A stretch of DNA of 52,422 nt from Candidatus Stackebrandtia faecavium (lineage in GTDB: Bacteria; Actinomycetota; Actinomycetes; Mycobacteriales; Micromonosporaceae): assembly GCA_019112895.1 (NCBI GenBank), contig DXIM01000092.1:1-52422 (forward strand), in the 5' to 3' direction. Of the stretch, positions 36,424 through 44,531 are shown piece by piece. Within the stretch, counting starts at the first letter, position 1, and the number at the start of each line of letters is the position of its first letter. A program made the translations under genes and the position numbers. The notes under the pieces are model-generated. The model was not told where the DNA came from and searched no databases. It worked only from the letters and a program-made list of their open reading frames with translations.

Positions 36424-36453
36424 CATAAACACAAACGCCGAGATGCGCATCAT
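36409..36453 (-). CDS. Candidate pheST leader peptide (14 residues)
   Basis: The peptide MMRISAFVFMQPAG starts at 36453, with AAAGGAG 10 bases upstream (inside the end of the rRNA methyltransferase gene), and its ATG overlaps that gene's stop as ATGA. Two of three codons in a row encode Phe (TTT-GTG-TTT at 36435-36427). Its last codons and stop form the arm of a hairpin. This is the layout of an amino-acid leader peptide, like PheM of enterobacteria in concept though not in sequence. No homology search was possible. Confidence 0.5.
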   Translation of the reverse strand: MMRISAFVFMQPAG

Positions 36454-37277
36454 GTTGGGGGTTCTCCTTTACGAAGTTCTCTGGCCGAAGCATACACGCA
36501 CACCGCCGCGGCGGTCGCGAGGTTAAGGCTCTCGGCGCCGCCGTAAATCGGGACCTTGACCGCCAGATCGGCTTCCCGCGTCAGCTCCGGCGCCAAACCA
36601 TGAGCTTCAGAACCGAACAACCACGCCACGGGGCTGCGCAACACGCCATCGTCGATGATGGCATCGAGGTCGCGTTTCGCGTGTGCATCGGCAGCGAGGA
36701 CCGTCATGCCCGCATCTTTCAGCCGCGCTACGTGCTCACTGCTGTCACCACCACGCACGATGGGCACGTGGAACAGGCTGCCGGCAGCGGACCGTACACA
36801 CTTGCCATTATAAGGGTCCACAGTGTTGTCGGGAAAAACGACAACGTCGGCGCCAGCGGCATCTGCGGTCCGCACGATGGTGCCCGCATTACCGGGATCG
36901 GAGATGCCGTCCAGCACGACCACCAACCGTCCCGCTCCAACTTCCGGTTCGCGAAGATAGTTGCTGACCGCGACGATGCCTTGCGGCGCAACAGTGTCCG
37001 ACAAGGCCGCTGCCGCCCCATCGTCCACCGTGCTCACACGAACGCCGGCGGCACTGGCCGCGGCAACCAAATCACCGTAACGTTGCGCCGCTGTGGGGGC
37101 GACGAACAATTCCGTCACCAGACCGTCGTACTTCAATGCCTCCCGCACGGCCTGCGGCCCCTCGACAAGGAACCGCCTCTGGTGGTCGCGATGGCGCCGC
37201 CGCAACAACTTCCGGGCAGCAACAACCCGGGACGATCGCGAAGTGAACGCGCTCATCCCGGGTTGAGACATAGTCAT
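36450..37277 (-). CDS. TrmH/SpoU family RNA 2'-O-methyltransferase
   Basis: A 275-residue SPOUT methyltransferase. An N-terminal substrate-binding domain (about 1-105) resembles that of TsnR-like enzymes. The C-terminal knot has motif 1 VLDGISDPGNAGTIVRTADAAGAD, motif 2 FGSEAHGL and motif 3 AESLNLATAAAVCVYA. It is found in most actinobacteria between rplT and pheS and is presumed to methylate rRNA. ATGs at residues 3 and 8 are alternative starts. It starts 2 bases after the rplT stop, and its last codons contain the ribosome binding site of the pheS leader peptide. Confidence 0.9.
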   Translation of the reverse strand: MTMSQPGMSAFTSRSSRVVAARKLLRRRHRDHQRRFLVEGPQAVREALKYDGLVTELFVAPTAAQRYGDLVAAASAAGVRVSTVDDGAAAALSDTVAPQGIVAVSNYLREPEVGAGRLVVVLDGISDPGNAGTIVRTADAAGADVVVFPDNTVDPYNGKCVRSAAGSLFHVPIVRGGDSSEHVARLKDAGMTVLAADAHAKRDLDAIIDDGVLRSPVAWLFGSEAHGLAPELTREADLAVKVPIYGGAESLNLATAAAVCVYASARELRKGEPPT

Positions 37278-37279
37278 CG

Positions 37280-37651
37280 TTATGCAGCGTCCGTCGCCGG
37301 AAGCGCCTTACGTGCGGCCGAAACGAGATCGCTGAAGGCGGCCTCGTCGGTCACGGCGAGGTCGGCCAGCATCTTGCGGTCCACCTCGATCTCGGCGGCG
37401 CGCAGTCCCTGAATGAAACGGTTGTAGGTGATGCCGTTCGCGCGGGCTGCGGCGTTGATGCGCATGATCCACAGCTTCCGGAAGTCGCCCTTACGCGCGC
37501 GACGGTCCCGGTACGAGTACTCATACGAGTGAAGCAGCTGTTCCTTCGCCTTGCGGTACAACCTGGAGCGCTGGCCCCGGTAACCTTTCGCGGCTTCAAG
37601 GGTTGTGCGGCGCTTCTTTTGGGCATTGACTGCCCGCTTTACGCGTGCCAC
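37280..37651 (-). CDS. rplT: 50S ribosomal protein L20
   Basis: A 123-residue L20, starting [29 protein letters not shown], with the conserved [24 protein letters not shown]-binding helix. It binds 23S rRNA early in 50S assembly. The arrangement infC-rpmI-rplT is the standard one. L20 represses this operon in several phyla by binding leader RNA. Confidence 0.98.
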   Translation of the reverse strand: MARVKRAVNAQKKRRTTLEAAKGYRGQRSRLYRKAKEQLLHSYEYSYRDRRARKGDFRKLWIMRINAAARANGITYNRFIQGLRAAEIEVDRKMLADLAVTDEAAFSDLVSAARKALPATDAA

Positions 37652-37718
37652 GGGTTGTTCTCCTAATCGTGATCGCCCACCGTTGGCAGGGATCGTGGGT
37701 CAATAGGGTGCGAAACGA

Positions 37719-37913
37719 TTACTTACCGAGCAACTTCTTCATGCGCTTGGCGTCGGCATTCGAAAAGTCGGCCGTGCCGTCCAGGCGGCGCGTCAGCCGG
37801 GAGCTCTTGTGCTCCAGGTAGTGGCGACGGTTCGCACGCTGCCGGCGGAGTTTGCCGGAGCCAGTGACCTTCACCCGCTTTCGCGCACCACTGTGGGATT
37901 TCATCTTCGGCAT
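37719..37913 (-). CDS. rpmI: 50S ribosomal protein L35
   Basis: A 64-residue L35, starting [22 protein letters not shown] at ATG 37913. The upstream in-frame extension overlaps the end of infC and is not part of the family. It lies 19 bases after the infC stop with GGAGA upstream, and 67 bases before rplT. Confidence 0.97.
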   Translation of the reverse strand: MPKMKSHSGARKRVKVTGSGKLRRQRANRRHYLEHKSSRLTRRLDGTADFSNADAKRMKKLLGK

Positions 37914-37932
37914 CGTGTCTCCTTTGGGTTCT

Positions 37933-38505
37933 TTATTCGGAAGCCTGGTTCTCGTCGCTGCCGTTGCTTCTTGAGCGACCATTCGATGCGGCAGTCTTCG
38001 TGCGATGTGGCGCGAGCACCATGGTCATATTCCGGCCGTCTTGCTTAGGTGATGCTTCAACCACACCCAGGTCCGCGACGTCTTCGCCTAGACGCCTCAA
38101 CAAACGCAGCCCCAGCTCCGGACGACTTTGCTCGCGGCCGCGGAACATGATGGTGATCTTTACCTTGTCACCGGCCTTGAGGAAGCGCACCACGTGACCC
38201 TTCTTGGTCGCGTAGTCGTGCTCATCGATCTTCGGCCGTAGCTTCATCTCTTTGATGACAGTTTGCTGCTGATTACGCCGAGCTTCACGCGCCTTCAGCG
38301 CGGTCTCGTACTTGTGCTTGCCGTAGTCCATGAGCTTGCAGACCGGCGGGCGAGCGGTCGGCGCTACCTCAGCCAGATCCAGGTCGACATCGGCCGCCAG
38401 CTGCAGGGCCTTGTCAAGCGAGACGATTCCCACTTGTTCGCCCTGTGGTCCAACGAGCCGAACCTCCTTGGCCCGGATCTGTTCGTTCACGCGCAAGTCG
38501 CTGAT
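37933..38505 (-). CDS. infC: Translation initiation factor IF-3
   Basis: A 190-residue IF-3 with N-terminal domain to about 75, linker, and C-terminal domain with [22 protein letters not shown] and [13 protein letters not shown]. No ATG or GTG fits. The ATC at 38505 lies 4 bases after GGGAGG and yields (M)[18 protein letters not shown], in register with other actinobacterial IF-3. The TTG at 38496 is 13 bases from the site. IF-3 rejects AUC/AUU starts, so a rare start codon gives autoregulation, as in E. coli infC. A lysine-poor Ser/Asn-rich tail follows residue 170. Confidence 0.93.
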   Translation of the reverse strand: MSDLRVNEQIRAKEVRLVGPQGEQVGIVSLDKALQLAADVDLDLAEVAPTARPPVCKLMDYGKHKYETALKAREARRNQQQTVIKEMKLRPKIDEHDYATKKGHVVRFLKAGDKVKITIMFRGREQSRPELGLRLLRRLGEDVADLGVVEASPKQDGRNMTMVLAPHRTKTAASNGRSRSNGSDENQASE

Positions 38506-38570
38506 GAGGCCTCCCTAAGTAAAGCGATACGTGCACTTTGTGACCGTCCGCGGGGTGAAGCCCTCACACA

Positions 38571-38595
38571 ACGAAAGCCCTGGCATAGCCAGGGC
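38571..38595 (-). promoter_or_regulatory. Attenuator-like hairpin in the infC leader
   Basis: GCCCTGGC-TAT-GCCAGGGC is a perfect 8-bp stem (38577-38595), followed on the minus strand by TTTCGTTGT. It lies about 70 bases before the infC start and about 145 bases after the presumed transcription start. It may be the terminator of a leader that senses L20 or IF-3. Confidence 0.5.
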
Positions 38596-38748
38596 CCTTG
38601 TATTACCGGTATGGATGTGTTCGCGCAGCGCGACGCTGCATGAACACCGACCGGGACCTAGGCCACTTGCGACATGGAATAGGTGGGAACAGGGCTCCGC
38701 TTTGCGATCTTCGGCCGCTATCAATACAGCCGATGTGGTCGACGGCTA

Positions 38749-38754
38749 AGTATA
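38749..38754 (-). promoter_or_regulatory. -10 element of the infC-rpmI-rplT promoter
   Basis: TATACT on the minus strand is a near-consensus -10 box. The -35 would fall near 38772 in the end of the PH-like gene and is weak. Transcription from about 38742 would give a leader of roughly 240 bases before infC. Confidence 0.5.
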
Positions 38755-38764
38755 ACAGACGCGA

Positions 38765-39220
38765 CTAACCCTTGTATTTGGCGACAGCCGCCCGCAGCTT
38801 CCGCATCGCATCGACCGCGCGCTGGCCGTCCACCGACTGAATCGCCAAGATACTGATCACGTCGCCGTCGGGAAGCTTCACCATTCCCCACGAGGCGTCC
38901 CGCGGAAAATCGACCGATTCGACCAGCTCCCATTCGAGCGTGTATGAGCTGGCCACGTTTCGGATCTTGATACCTGCCTCGCCCACCCAAACGGCGGGAC
39001 GCGTCATCGACAAGGCTGCGAGCCCACCAATGATGCCAAGACCCACCATCGTGTACTGGTCGGCGCCATGGAACACGCCACCCGCTTCCGTCAATTCGCC
39101 CATCGCGGCAGCGGCCACGATGCTGGCCCCCAGCACAGCGATCGCGGCAATCCAGCAACCGATCGTGGTCTTGTAGGGCCGGGCGACCAGTTCATACTCG
39201 GCGTTGCGTACCGTCGGCAT
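38765..39220 (-). CDS. PH-domain-like membrane protein
   Basis: From ATG 39220 the protein has 151 residues and begins MPTVRNAEYELVARPYKT. Two membrane helices lie at about 22-45 and 60-78. The C-terminal half is a bacterial PH-like (bPH) domain with AVWVGEAGIKIRNVASSYTLEWELVESVDFPRD. Such proteins are common next to infC in actinobacteria (the Rv1639c neighbourhood of Mycobacterium). The function is unknown. The frame extends upstream to 39304, over the presumed promoter. Confidence 0.75.
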   Translation of the reverse strand: MPTVRNAEYELVARPYKTTIGCWIAAIAVLGASIVAAAAMGELTEAGGVFHGADQYTMVGLGIIGGLAALSMTRPAVWVGEAGIKIRNVASSYTLEWELVESVDFPRDASWGMVKLPDGDVISILAIQSVDGQRAVDAMRKLRAAVAKYKG

Positions 39221-39306
39221 ACTGAAAGTCTGCCAGCGTGTAATTTCCGCGGCACACCGGGCGTCAAGATGTGTCAATTCGCGCACGCTACGCATAGGCT
39301 TCACGT

Positions 39307-39717
39307 GTGCGTTATCTCCCCGATATTGCGGATACGTCTGGAACCGGCATCAATGGCCGGGTCGAGGCTCAAGTCACCCAAGCCGACACCGCGCAAACCC
39401 TGGGCTCTGGCGATGTACCTGTCCTGGGCACGCCACGGGTGTTGGCGCTGGCCGAAGCCGCGACGGTATCCGCGTTGACTCGAAGAATAGAAACCCGATT
39501 CACGTCGGTAGGCACCCGCGTGGAGCTGCGGCACCTCGCGGCGACACGACTAGGCACGACGGTCTGGGCCGAGGCGGTCTTGCGCGAACGTGACGGCAAC
39601 AGGCTCGTCTTCGACGTCCGCGTGATCGACGATGCCGACCGGGTCATTGCCGAAGGCATGCTCGAGCGGGCTCTCATCGATCGTGAGGAGTTCATGTCGC
39701 GCGTCGACGGTGCCTAA
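39307..39717 (+). CDS. FlK-like hotdog-fold thioesterase
   Basis: A 136-residue hotdog protein starting at GTG. The central helix ALAEAATVSALTRRIE carries the Glu, and the strand TRVELRHLAATRLGTTVWAEA includes the His, an arrangement of fluoroacetyl-CoA thioesterase-like (FlK) proteins. The substrate is probably an acyl-CoA, unknown. It is divergent from the PH-like gene. Its last 168 bases overlap the tail of the toxin-like gene on the other strand. Confidence 0.78.
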   Translation: MRYLPDIADTSGTGINGRVEAQVTQADTAQTLGSGDVPVLGTPRVLALAEAATVSALTRRIETRFTSVGTRVELRHLAATRLGTTVWAEAVLRERDGNRLVFDVRVIDDADRVIAEGMLERALIDREEFMSRVDGA

Positions 39718-40110
39718 CGGCAACCGGTCGATCTCGAGAGTCGAATCCATTGCGAGCAAAGTGCGCGGCTCCCCCGTCACGACCGGCCAGCCGCGGCGGC
39801 GCTGCGCGCACCACGTGACGTGCCCTGCGGCGAGCTTGCCGTGTTGCCGAGACCGCGACAGCATCAGGCCGACATCGTGCGCGGCGGGCTCGTCGAGGTC
39901 GAGCATGACGGTGACGGGCAACGAGCGCAGCACCTTGAGCGCGTCCCGGTCCCGACGCGGGGCTTTTGACCATGCTTCGGCCAGCGCGCACGTCGGCACC
40001 GCCAGTACGATGCCTTGTTCGGCCGCGGTCCACACCACTGCTTGCGGGTAGGGAGAGGACGCGGCGAAGCCGACCATGGCCGAAGAATCGAGTATTCGGC
40101 CACCTATCAC
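39550..40110 (-). CDS. PIN-domain toxin-like protein (VapC-type)
   Basis: A 186-residue protein. A PIN-like pattern occupies 1-130: ILDSSAMVGFA with Asp8, CALAEAW with Glu45, Asp79, and RRGWPVVTGEP with Glu114. The conserved Asp usually found at about position 95 is absent (KLAAGHVTW). The final 55 residues are antisense to the thioesterase gene and do not belong to the fold, so an original stop near residue 131-137 may be lost. The ATG overlaps the antitoxin stop (ATGA). Ribonuclease activity is family knowledge. Confidence 0.62.
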   Translation of the reverse strand: MIGGRILDSSAMVGFAASSPYPQAVVWTAAEQGIVLAVPTCALAEAWSKAPRRDRDALKVLRSLPVTVMLDLDEPAAHDVGLMLSRSRQHGKLAAGHVTWCAQRRRGWPVVTGEPRTLLAMDSTLEIDRLPLGTVDARHELLTIDESPLEHAFGNDPVGIVDHADVEDEPVAVTFAQDRLGPDRRA

Positions 40111-40370
40111 GAAGCCGCCCCGTCGCCGTGGGTGTCGCGTACGCCCAGCACGTCTCGGGCCCAGGCGAGGTGCTGCGCGCTCGGTCCCTGCCCCTTGCGG
40201 TCGAACAGGTCTTTGAGTTCAGACAGCGACTGGTCGCGGTGCAGTCTCGCCTGCACCGCTTCGAGGACGTAGGACGCGATGCTGTCGGCGTTTCCGGCGG
40301 ACACGATCTGCCGGATTTGCTCGGCATATTCGGCCGGCAAATTGACACTGACGCGTTCACATTCGTCCAT
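40107..40370 (-). CDS. Antitoxin of a VapBC-like pair
   Basis: An 87-residue protein from ATG 40370. The N-terminus MDECERVSVNLPAEYAEQIRQIV fits a ribbon-helix-helix DNA-binding segment. The C-terminal half, RLHRDQSLSELKDLFDRKGQG and onward, would wrap the toxin. It is directly followed by the PIN-like gene with a 4-base overlap, antitoxin first, as in VapBC modules. Confidence 0.68.
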   Translation of the reverse strand: MDECERVSVNLPAEYAEQIRQIVSAGNADSIASYVLEAVQARLHRDQSLSELKDLFDRKGQGPSAQHLAWARDVLGVRDTHGDGAAS

Positions 40371-40515
40371 AGCACAAACGGTAACCCAATCGGGGGCTTT
40401 CCGTCCGCCCCGGCCAGGCCGTTTAGTCCCGGCGGCCATCATCGTCGCCGGGGCAACACAATCGCACATCCCATACCACCAAGTTGCCGGTCACAGGCGT
40501 GGCTTGCTCAGGGCG

Positions 40516-42447
40516 CTACGCGACCATCGACCCCACGGCCGGTTTGGCCGCCAACTGCGAATCGGCGCGCGTAATGCCCGGGTCCATCGACCGTTCCACG
40601 AAGATGGCGTGCCACACGCAAAACACCAGGACCGTCCACACCTTCCGGCTATTATCCGCCTCGCCTTGCGCATGAGCGCGCAACAACCCGCGGACATATT
40701 CGAGATTTATGAGGTGTCCACACCCCGACGTCGCCAAAATGTTGTCCGCCCATTCGAACATCTCGTTGCCGAGCCACACGCGGGTCGGCGTCGGGAAGCC
40801 CATCTTCGGACGGTTGACGATCGCCGGCGGCACCACCTTCGCCAGCGCCTGCCGTAGCGCGTACTTGGTGTGGTTGCCGCGCAACCGCACGCGCTCGTCC
40901 AGCGAGATCTTCGACGCCACCTTGAACACTTCGGTGTCGAGGAACGGCACACGCACTTCGAGGCTGTGCGCCATCGAGATCCGGTCGGCTTTCACCAGGA
41001 TGTCGCCGCGCAACCACGTCTTGATGTCCACGTATTGCATCCGGGTCGTGTCGTCGAGGCCTTCACATTCCGCGTAGATCGGGGCCGTGATGTCCGTATA
41101 GCGCACACTCGGGTCATAGTTGCGCAGCACCTTGGCTTTCTCTTCCTCACCGAAGATGTTGGCGTTGCCGACGAAACGAGTCTCGACCTCGGTCGTGCCA
41201 CGTTCGATGAAGCTTTTGCCTTTGACGCCTTCGGGAATCGCCTTAGCAACGGCGCGCAGACCCGAACGCATCGATTTAGGAAGCGACGAAATCGACTGCA
41301 GGGACAGCGGTTCGCGATAGATCGCGTAGCCGCCGAAGAACTCGTCTGCGCCTTCGCCCCCGAGAACGACGGTCACATGCTCGGCGGCTTTCTTCGCGAC
41401 GAAATACAGCGGGACCAACGAGGGATCCGCAATCGGGTCGTCGAGATGCCACACGATTTTCGGTAGCGCCGACATCATCTCTTCCGGGCCGATCTTGGTA
41501 CCGATCGACTTGACTCCCAGGTGCTGTGCAGATTCGACCGCCACGTCGAGCTCGTTGTAATGACCGGGAACATCAAAGCCGACCGTGAAGCTCAAAATGT
41601 CGGGGTTGAATTCACGCGCCAGGGCCACGATTCCGGTGGAGTCGATGCCACTGGACAAAAACGCCCCGACTGGGACGTCGGCGCGCATGTGCATCCGGAC
41701 CGACTCCCGCAGGGTCTCCAGGATCTCGTCGTACAGCCGCTGAGGGTCGTCAGAGGCGCGCGGCGCGAAGTCCGGATTGAAATAGCGGGTCGTCTTCAAC
41801 TCACCGGATGTGTCGAACTGGACATAATGCCCGGCGGCGATGCGGTCTATGGATTTATGCATGCTGCCCGGCTCGGGCGGGTACTGCAGCGTCAAGTAGT
41901 GCGCAAGACTGTCGGTGTCCAGGTCCTTTTCGTCTGTGAACGGCATCAGGGCCTTCTTCTCGCTCGAGAAGTAGACGCCGTCGGACGTGCGCAGGTGGAA
42001 CATCGGTTTGATGCCCCAGTGGTCACGTGCACCAAAGCCTTGCCGCGTCTGCCGGTCCCACAGGACGAACGCGAACATGCCGCGTAGGCGCTTGGCGATG
42101 TCGGGGCCCCAATGGTGGAAGCCGGCCAGAATGACTTCGCCGTCCCCATCGGTCTCGAAGTTCGCGCCGTGACGTTCGATCAGTTCAGCGCGAAGCTCCT
42201 TGTAGTTGTAGATTTCGCCGTTAAACGTCATGACGTAGCGGCCATCGGCATACCACATCGGTTGATGTGATGACTCCACGTCGATGATCGATAGGCGCTT
42301 ATGTGCGATTGCGACGTCTTCGTCAACGAATTCCAGACCGGTTTCATCGGGTCCTCGATGGTGCAGCCTCTCGTTCGCCGCCGCGATCTCGTCCCGCTTA
42401 GCACTCGCCGCGCCCTGAGCGCTGATATAGGTCAACAATCCACACAT
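40516..42447 (-). CDS. asnB: Asparagine synthase (glutamine-hydrolysing)
   Basis: A 643-residue class B enzyme. Cys2 is the N-terminal nucleophile for glutaminase (MCGLLTYIS), with RGPDE at 31-35 and FNGEIYNY at 75-82. The synthetase domain has the PP-loop SSGIDS at 265-270. It converts aspartate and glutamine to asparagine and glutamate with ATP, in the cytosol. TATGTA lies a few bases before the ATG, so the message may be leaderless. The gene stands alone between the toxin-antitoxin pair and the aminopeptidase. Length is near that of the mycobacterial AsnB. Confidence 0.95.
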   Translation of the reverse strand: MCGLLTYISAQGAASAKRDEIAAANERLHHRGPDETGLEFVDEDVAIAHKRLSIIDVESSHQPMWYADGRYVMTFNGEIYNYKELRAELIERHGANFETDGDGEVILAGFHHWGPDIAKRLRGMFAFVLWDRQTRQGFGARDHWGIKPMFHLRTSDGVYFSSEKKALMPFTDEKDLDTDSLAHYLTLQYPPEPGSMHKSIDRIAAGHYVQFDTSGELKTTRYFNPDFAPRASDDPQRLYDEILETLRESVRMHMRADVPVGAFLSSGIDSTGIVALAREFNPDILSFTVGFDVPGHYNELDVAVESAQHLGVKSIGTKIGPEEMMSALPKIVWHLDDPIADPSLVPLYFVAKKAAEHVTVVLGGEGADEFFGGYAIYREPLSLQSISSLPKSMRSGLRAVAKAIPEGVKGKSFIERGTTEVETRFVGNANIFGEEEKAKVLRNYDPSVRYTDITAPIYAECEGLDDTTRMQYVDIKTWLRGDILVKADRISMAHSLEVRVPFLDTEVFKVASKISLDERVRLRGNHTKYALRQALAKVVPPAIVNRPKMGFPTPTRVWLGNEMFEWADNILATSGCGHLINLEYVRGLLRAHAQGEADNSRKVWTVLVFCVWHAIFVERSMDPGITRADSQLAAKPAVGSMVA

Positions 42448-42655
42448 GCGTTACATAGTCGCACTTGCCGTGGACGAGTGCGAATGAAGGGGAATCGCCT
42501 CGCCCTTACCGAGAGTCAACGGTGCGATAGTTCGACTACATCACGCGACATGGCTCACACGGTCACACCACGGTTGTGGCTATGAACACCGCGAATACCG
42601 TTGTCGGCACACACGGTCCCTAGGTAGTCGGCACCGATTGTGGGAAGCTGGAAAC

Positions 42656-44164
42656 ATGTCTGACAACACCAAGCCTGAGGATTCCACGCAAGCCAAACCC
42701 GGTGAACGCGGGCATGACCCGGCGTTCCCCCCGAAGTTCCTTGAATTCATGCGCCGCGGCTGGGCGTCTTCGGACCTCACCGATCTCATGGCACTGCCGC
42801 AATCGGTCAGGCACGCGCGCCGCCGGGACCAGGTTTCGGAGGCGTTTCCCACTGAAACGGTCGTCATCCCTACCGGCCAGTTGAAGGTGCGTGCGAATGA
42901 TACGGACTTCGACTTTCGGCCCGGCAGCGACTTCGCGTGGCTGACGGGCGACTACTCGCCGGAAGGTGTCCTGGTCTTCCATCCACACAGCGGCGGGCAC
43001 GATGCTGTGCTGTACCGCCGCCCACGCACGTCGAAGGAATCGGACGAGTTCTTCCGCGACGCCCGCTACGGCGAATTGTGGGTGGGGCGTCGGCACTCAC
43101 TGTCGGAGATGTCGACCCTGTTGGGCATCGAATGCCGCGACATCGCGGAGCTATCGAAACTGCTGCCGCAGTTCGACCATGACGGCGCCCGCGTGCTACG
43201 CGGCTACGACGCCGATGTGGATGCCGCAATCTCCGGGCCGCAGGACGAGCGCAACTCGGACGGTAGCCCGGTCGCCAACCGCGATGACGAGCTGGCCACG
43301 TTCCTGTCGGAACAGCGCCTGATCAAGGACGAATGGGAGCTGGCGCAGCTTCAGGAAGCCGTGGACATCACCACTCGCGGCTTCAACGACGTTGCCCGGG
43401 CGCTACCCAAGGATCGGTCCATCAGCGAGCGCGTCCTCGAGGGCCTCTTCGCGATGCGGTCCCGTCTGGAAGGCAACGGCGTCGGGTACAGCTCGATCGT
43501 GGGAGCGGGCTCACACGCGACGACCCTGCATTGGATCACCAACGACGGCGCGACGAAGCCGGGCGAGATGATCCTCATGGACATGGGCACGGAAAACAAC
43601 AACCTTTACACCGCGGACGTCACCCGCACGATTCCCGTGTCCGGAGAGTTCACGGCGCTTCAGCGCCAGGTGTACGACATCGTTCACGCCTCGCAGCAGG
43701 CCGGGATGGATGCAATTGCCCCCGGCGTCGAATTCCGTCACGTCCACCTCACCTGCATGCGGGTGCTCGCCGAGGGCCTCTCTGACCTGGGGATACTTCC
43801 CGTCAGTGTCGAGGAAGCGATGGAGCCCGATTCGATGGTGTACCGGCGCTGGAGCCTGCACGGCTTCGGACACATGCTTGGCATCGATGTGCACGACTGC
43901 GCTAGCGCACGCAAAGAGAAGTACCACCGCGGGCGGCTCAGCCAGGGCAACGTGCTGACGGTCGAGCCGGGCCTGTACTTCCAGGAAGACGACGAGCTCG
44001 TGCCGCAGGAATTGCGCGGTATCGGGGTACGCATCGAGGACGATGTCGTCGTCACCGGGGACGGCCACATGAACCTGTCCGCGGATCTTCCGCGCAGTTC
44101 GAGTGACGTCGAGAATTGGCTCGCGACCGCGCGCGAGGCTGGTCCGCGCATTCCCGGCATATAG
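42656..44164 (+). CDS. Aminopeptidase P family protein (Xaa-Pro aminopeptidase)
   Basis: A 502-residue M24B metallopeptidase. The N-terminal creatinase-like domain is at 30-220. Metal ligands are Asp309 and Asp321 (LMDMGTENNNLYTADVTRT), His406 in HGFGHMLGIDVHD, Glu437 in VEPGLYF and Glu461 in RIEDD. It removes the first residue from peptides with Pro in position 2. A GTG at 42638 would extend the start by 6. The gene is divergent from asnB, with 208 bases between. No signal peptide is evident, so it is cytosolic. Confidence 0.93.
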   Translation: MSDNTKPEDSTQAKPGERGHDPAFPPKFLEFMRRGWASSDLTDLMALPQSVRHARRRDQVSEAFPTETVVIPTGQLKVRANDTDFDFRPGSDFAWLTGDYSPEGVLVFHPHSGGHDAVLYRRPRTSKESDEFFRDARYGELWVGRRHSLSEMSTLLGIECRDIAELSKLLPQFDHDGARVLRGYDADVDAAISGPQDERNSDGSPVANRDDELATFLSEQRLIKDEWELAQLQEAVDITTRGFNDVARALPKDRSISERVLEGLFAMRSRLEGNGVGYSSIVGAGSHATTLHWITNDGATKPGEMILMDMGTENNNLYTADVTRTIPVSGEFTALQRQVYDIVHASQQAGMDAIAPGVEFRHVHLTCMRVLAEGLSDLGILPVSVEEAMEPDSMVYRRWSLHGFGHMLGIDVHDCASARKEKYHRGRLSQGNVLTVEPGLYFQEDDELVPQELRGIGVRIEDDVVVTGDGHMNLSADLPRSSSDVENWLATAREAGPRIPGI

Positions 44165-44318
44165 CAACATGGGGTTTTGTGGCCTAGAATTGAGATGCGC
44201 CGTTGGCGGCGCCTAGTTCTTCACCACCGCACCCAGCCCGGCGGCGATCGCACACACCACACCACCACGGATCGCCGTCGGGCACTTTCATGCCGCTTGG
44301 CGCCCCGTATACGCCCGA

Positions 44319-44355
44319 AGGGGCCCCTCGACCCCGGCACGGTCGAGGAACCCCT
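44319..44355 (+). terminator. Strong hairpin after the aminopeptidase P gene
   Basis: The left arm 44319-44333 and right arm 44341-44355 pair over 15 positions with two internal mismatches and a 7-base loop CCGGCAC. A T-rich but broken tail follows (CATTAACTCGTTATT). It lies 155 bases after the stop, far for a terminator, so an RNA element is also possible. Confidence 0.4.
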
Positions 44356-44379
44356 CATTAACTCGTTATTCGTGAACCG

Positions 44380-44399
44380 TCGGTATCCATCGATACCGA
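44380..44399. other. Second intergenic hairpin
   Basis: TCGGTATC-CATC-GATACCGA is a perfect 8-bp stem. Flanking GTGAA (44372-44376) and TTCAC could add an outer stem. No T-run follows on either strand. Role unknown. Confidence 0.35.
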
Positions 44400-44531
44400 C
44401 TCGTTGATCGATTCACTTCGATGTTGCCTTATACGATACGACGCAATGGCTCAGCGTGGGGTTCCCCAAAATACCAATAAAGCCACAACTTGGTTCATAT
44501 TCGGCTCGGGCGGCACGATGACTGCCTGGAA

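Larger units (their letters stand above)
44165..44531. other. 367-base intergenic region with two strong hairpins, no gene seen
   Basis: The spacer between the aminopeptidase (+) and the PPOX-family gene (-, ending at 44532) is convergent. It has two strong hairpins, listed separately. Beyond them it holds short AT-rich stretches and no open frame with coding features. No known riboswitch or tRNA pattern was recognised. It may simply hold terminators for both flanking genes or encode a small RNA. Confidence 0.6.

Noticed and set aside
44165-44531. Riboswitch (c-di-AMP or similar) in the long spacer
   Set aside because: I could not match any conserved motif block of known riboswitch classes, and no gene follows in the right direction on the plus strand.
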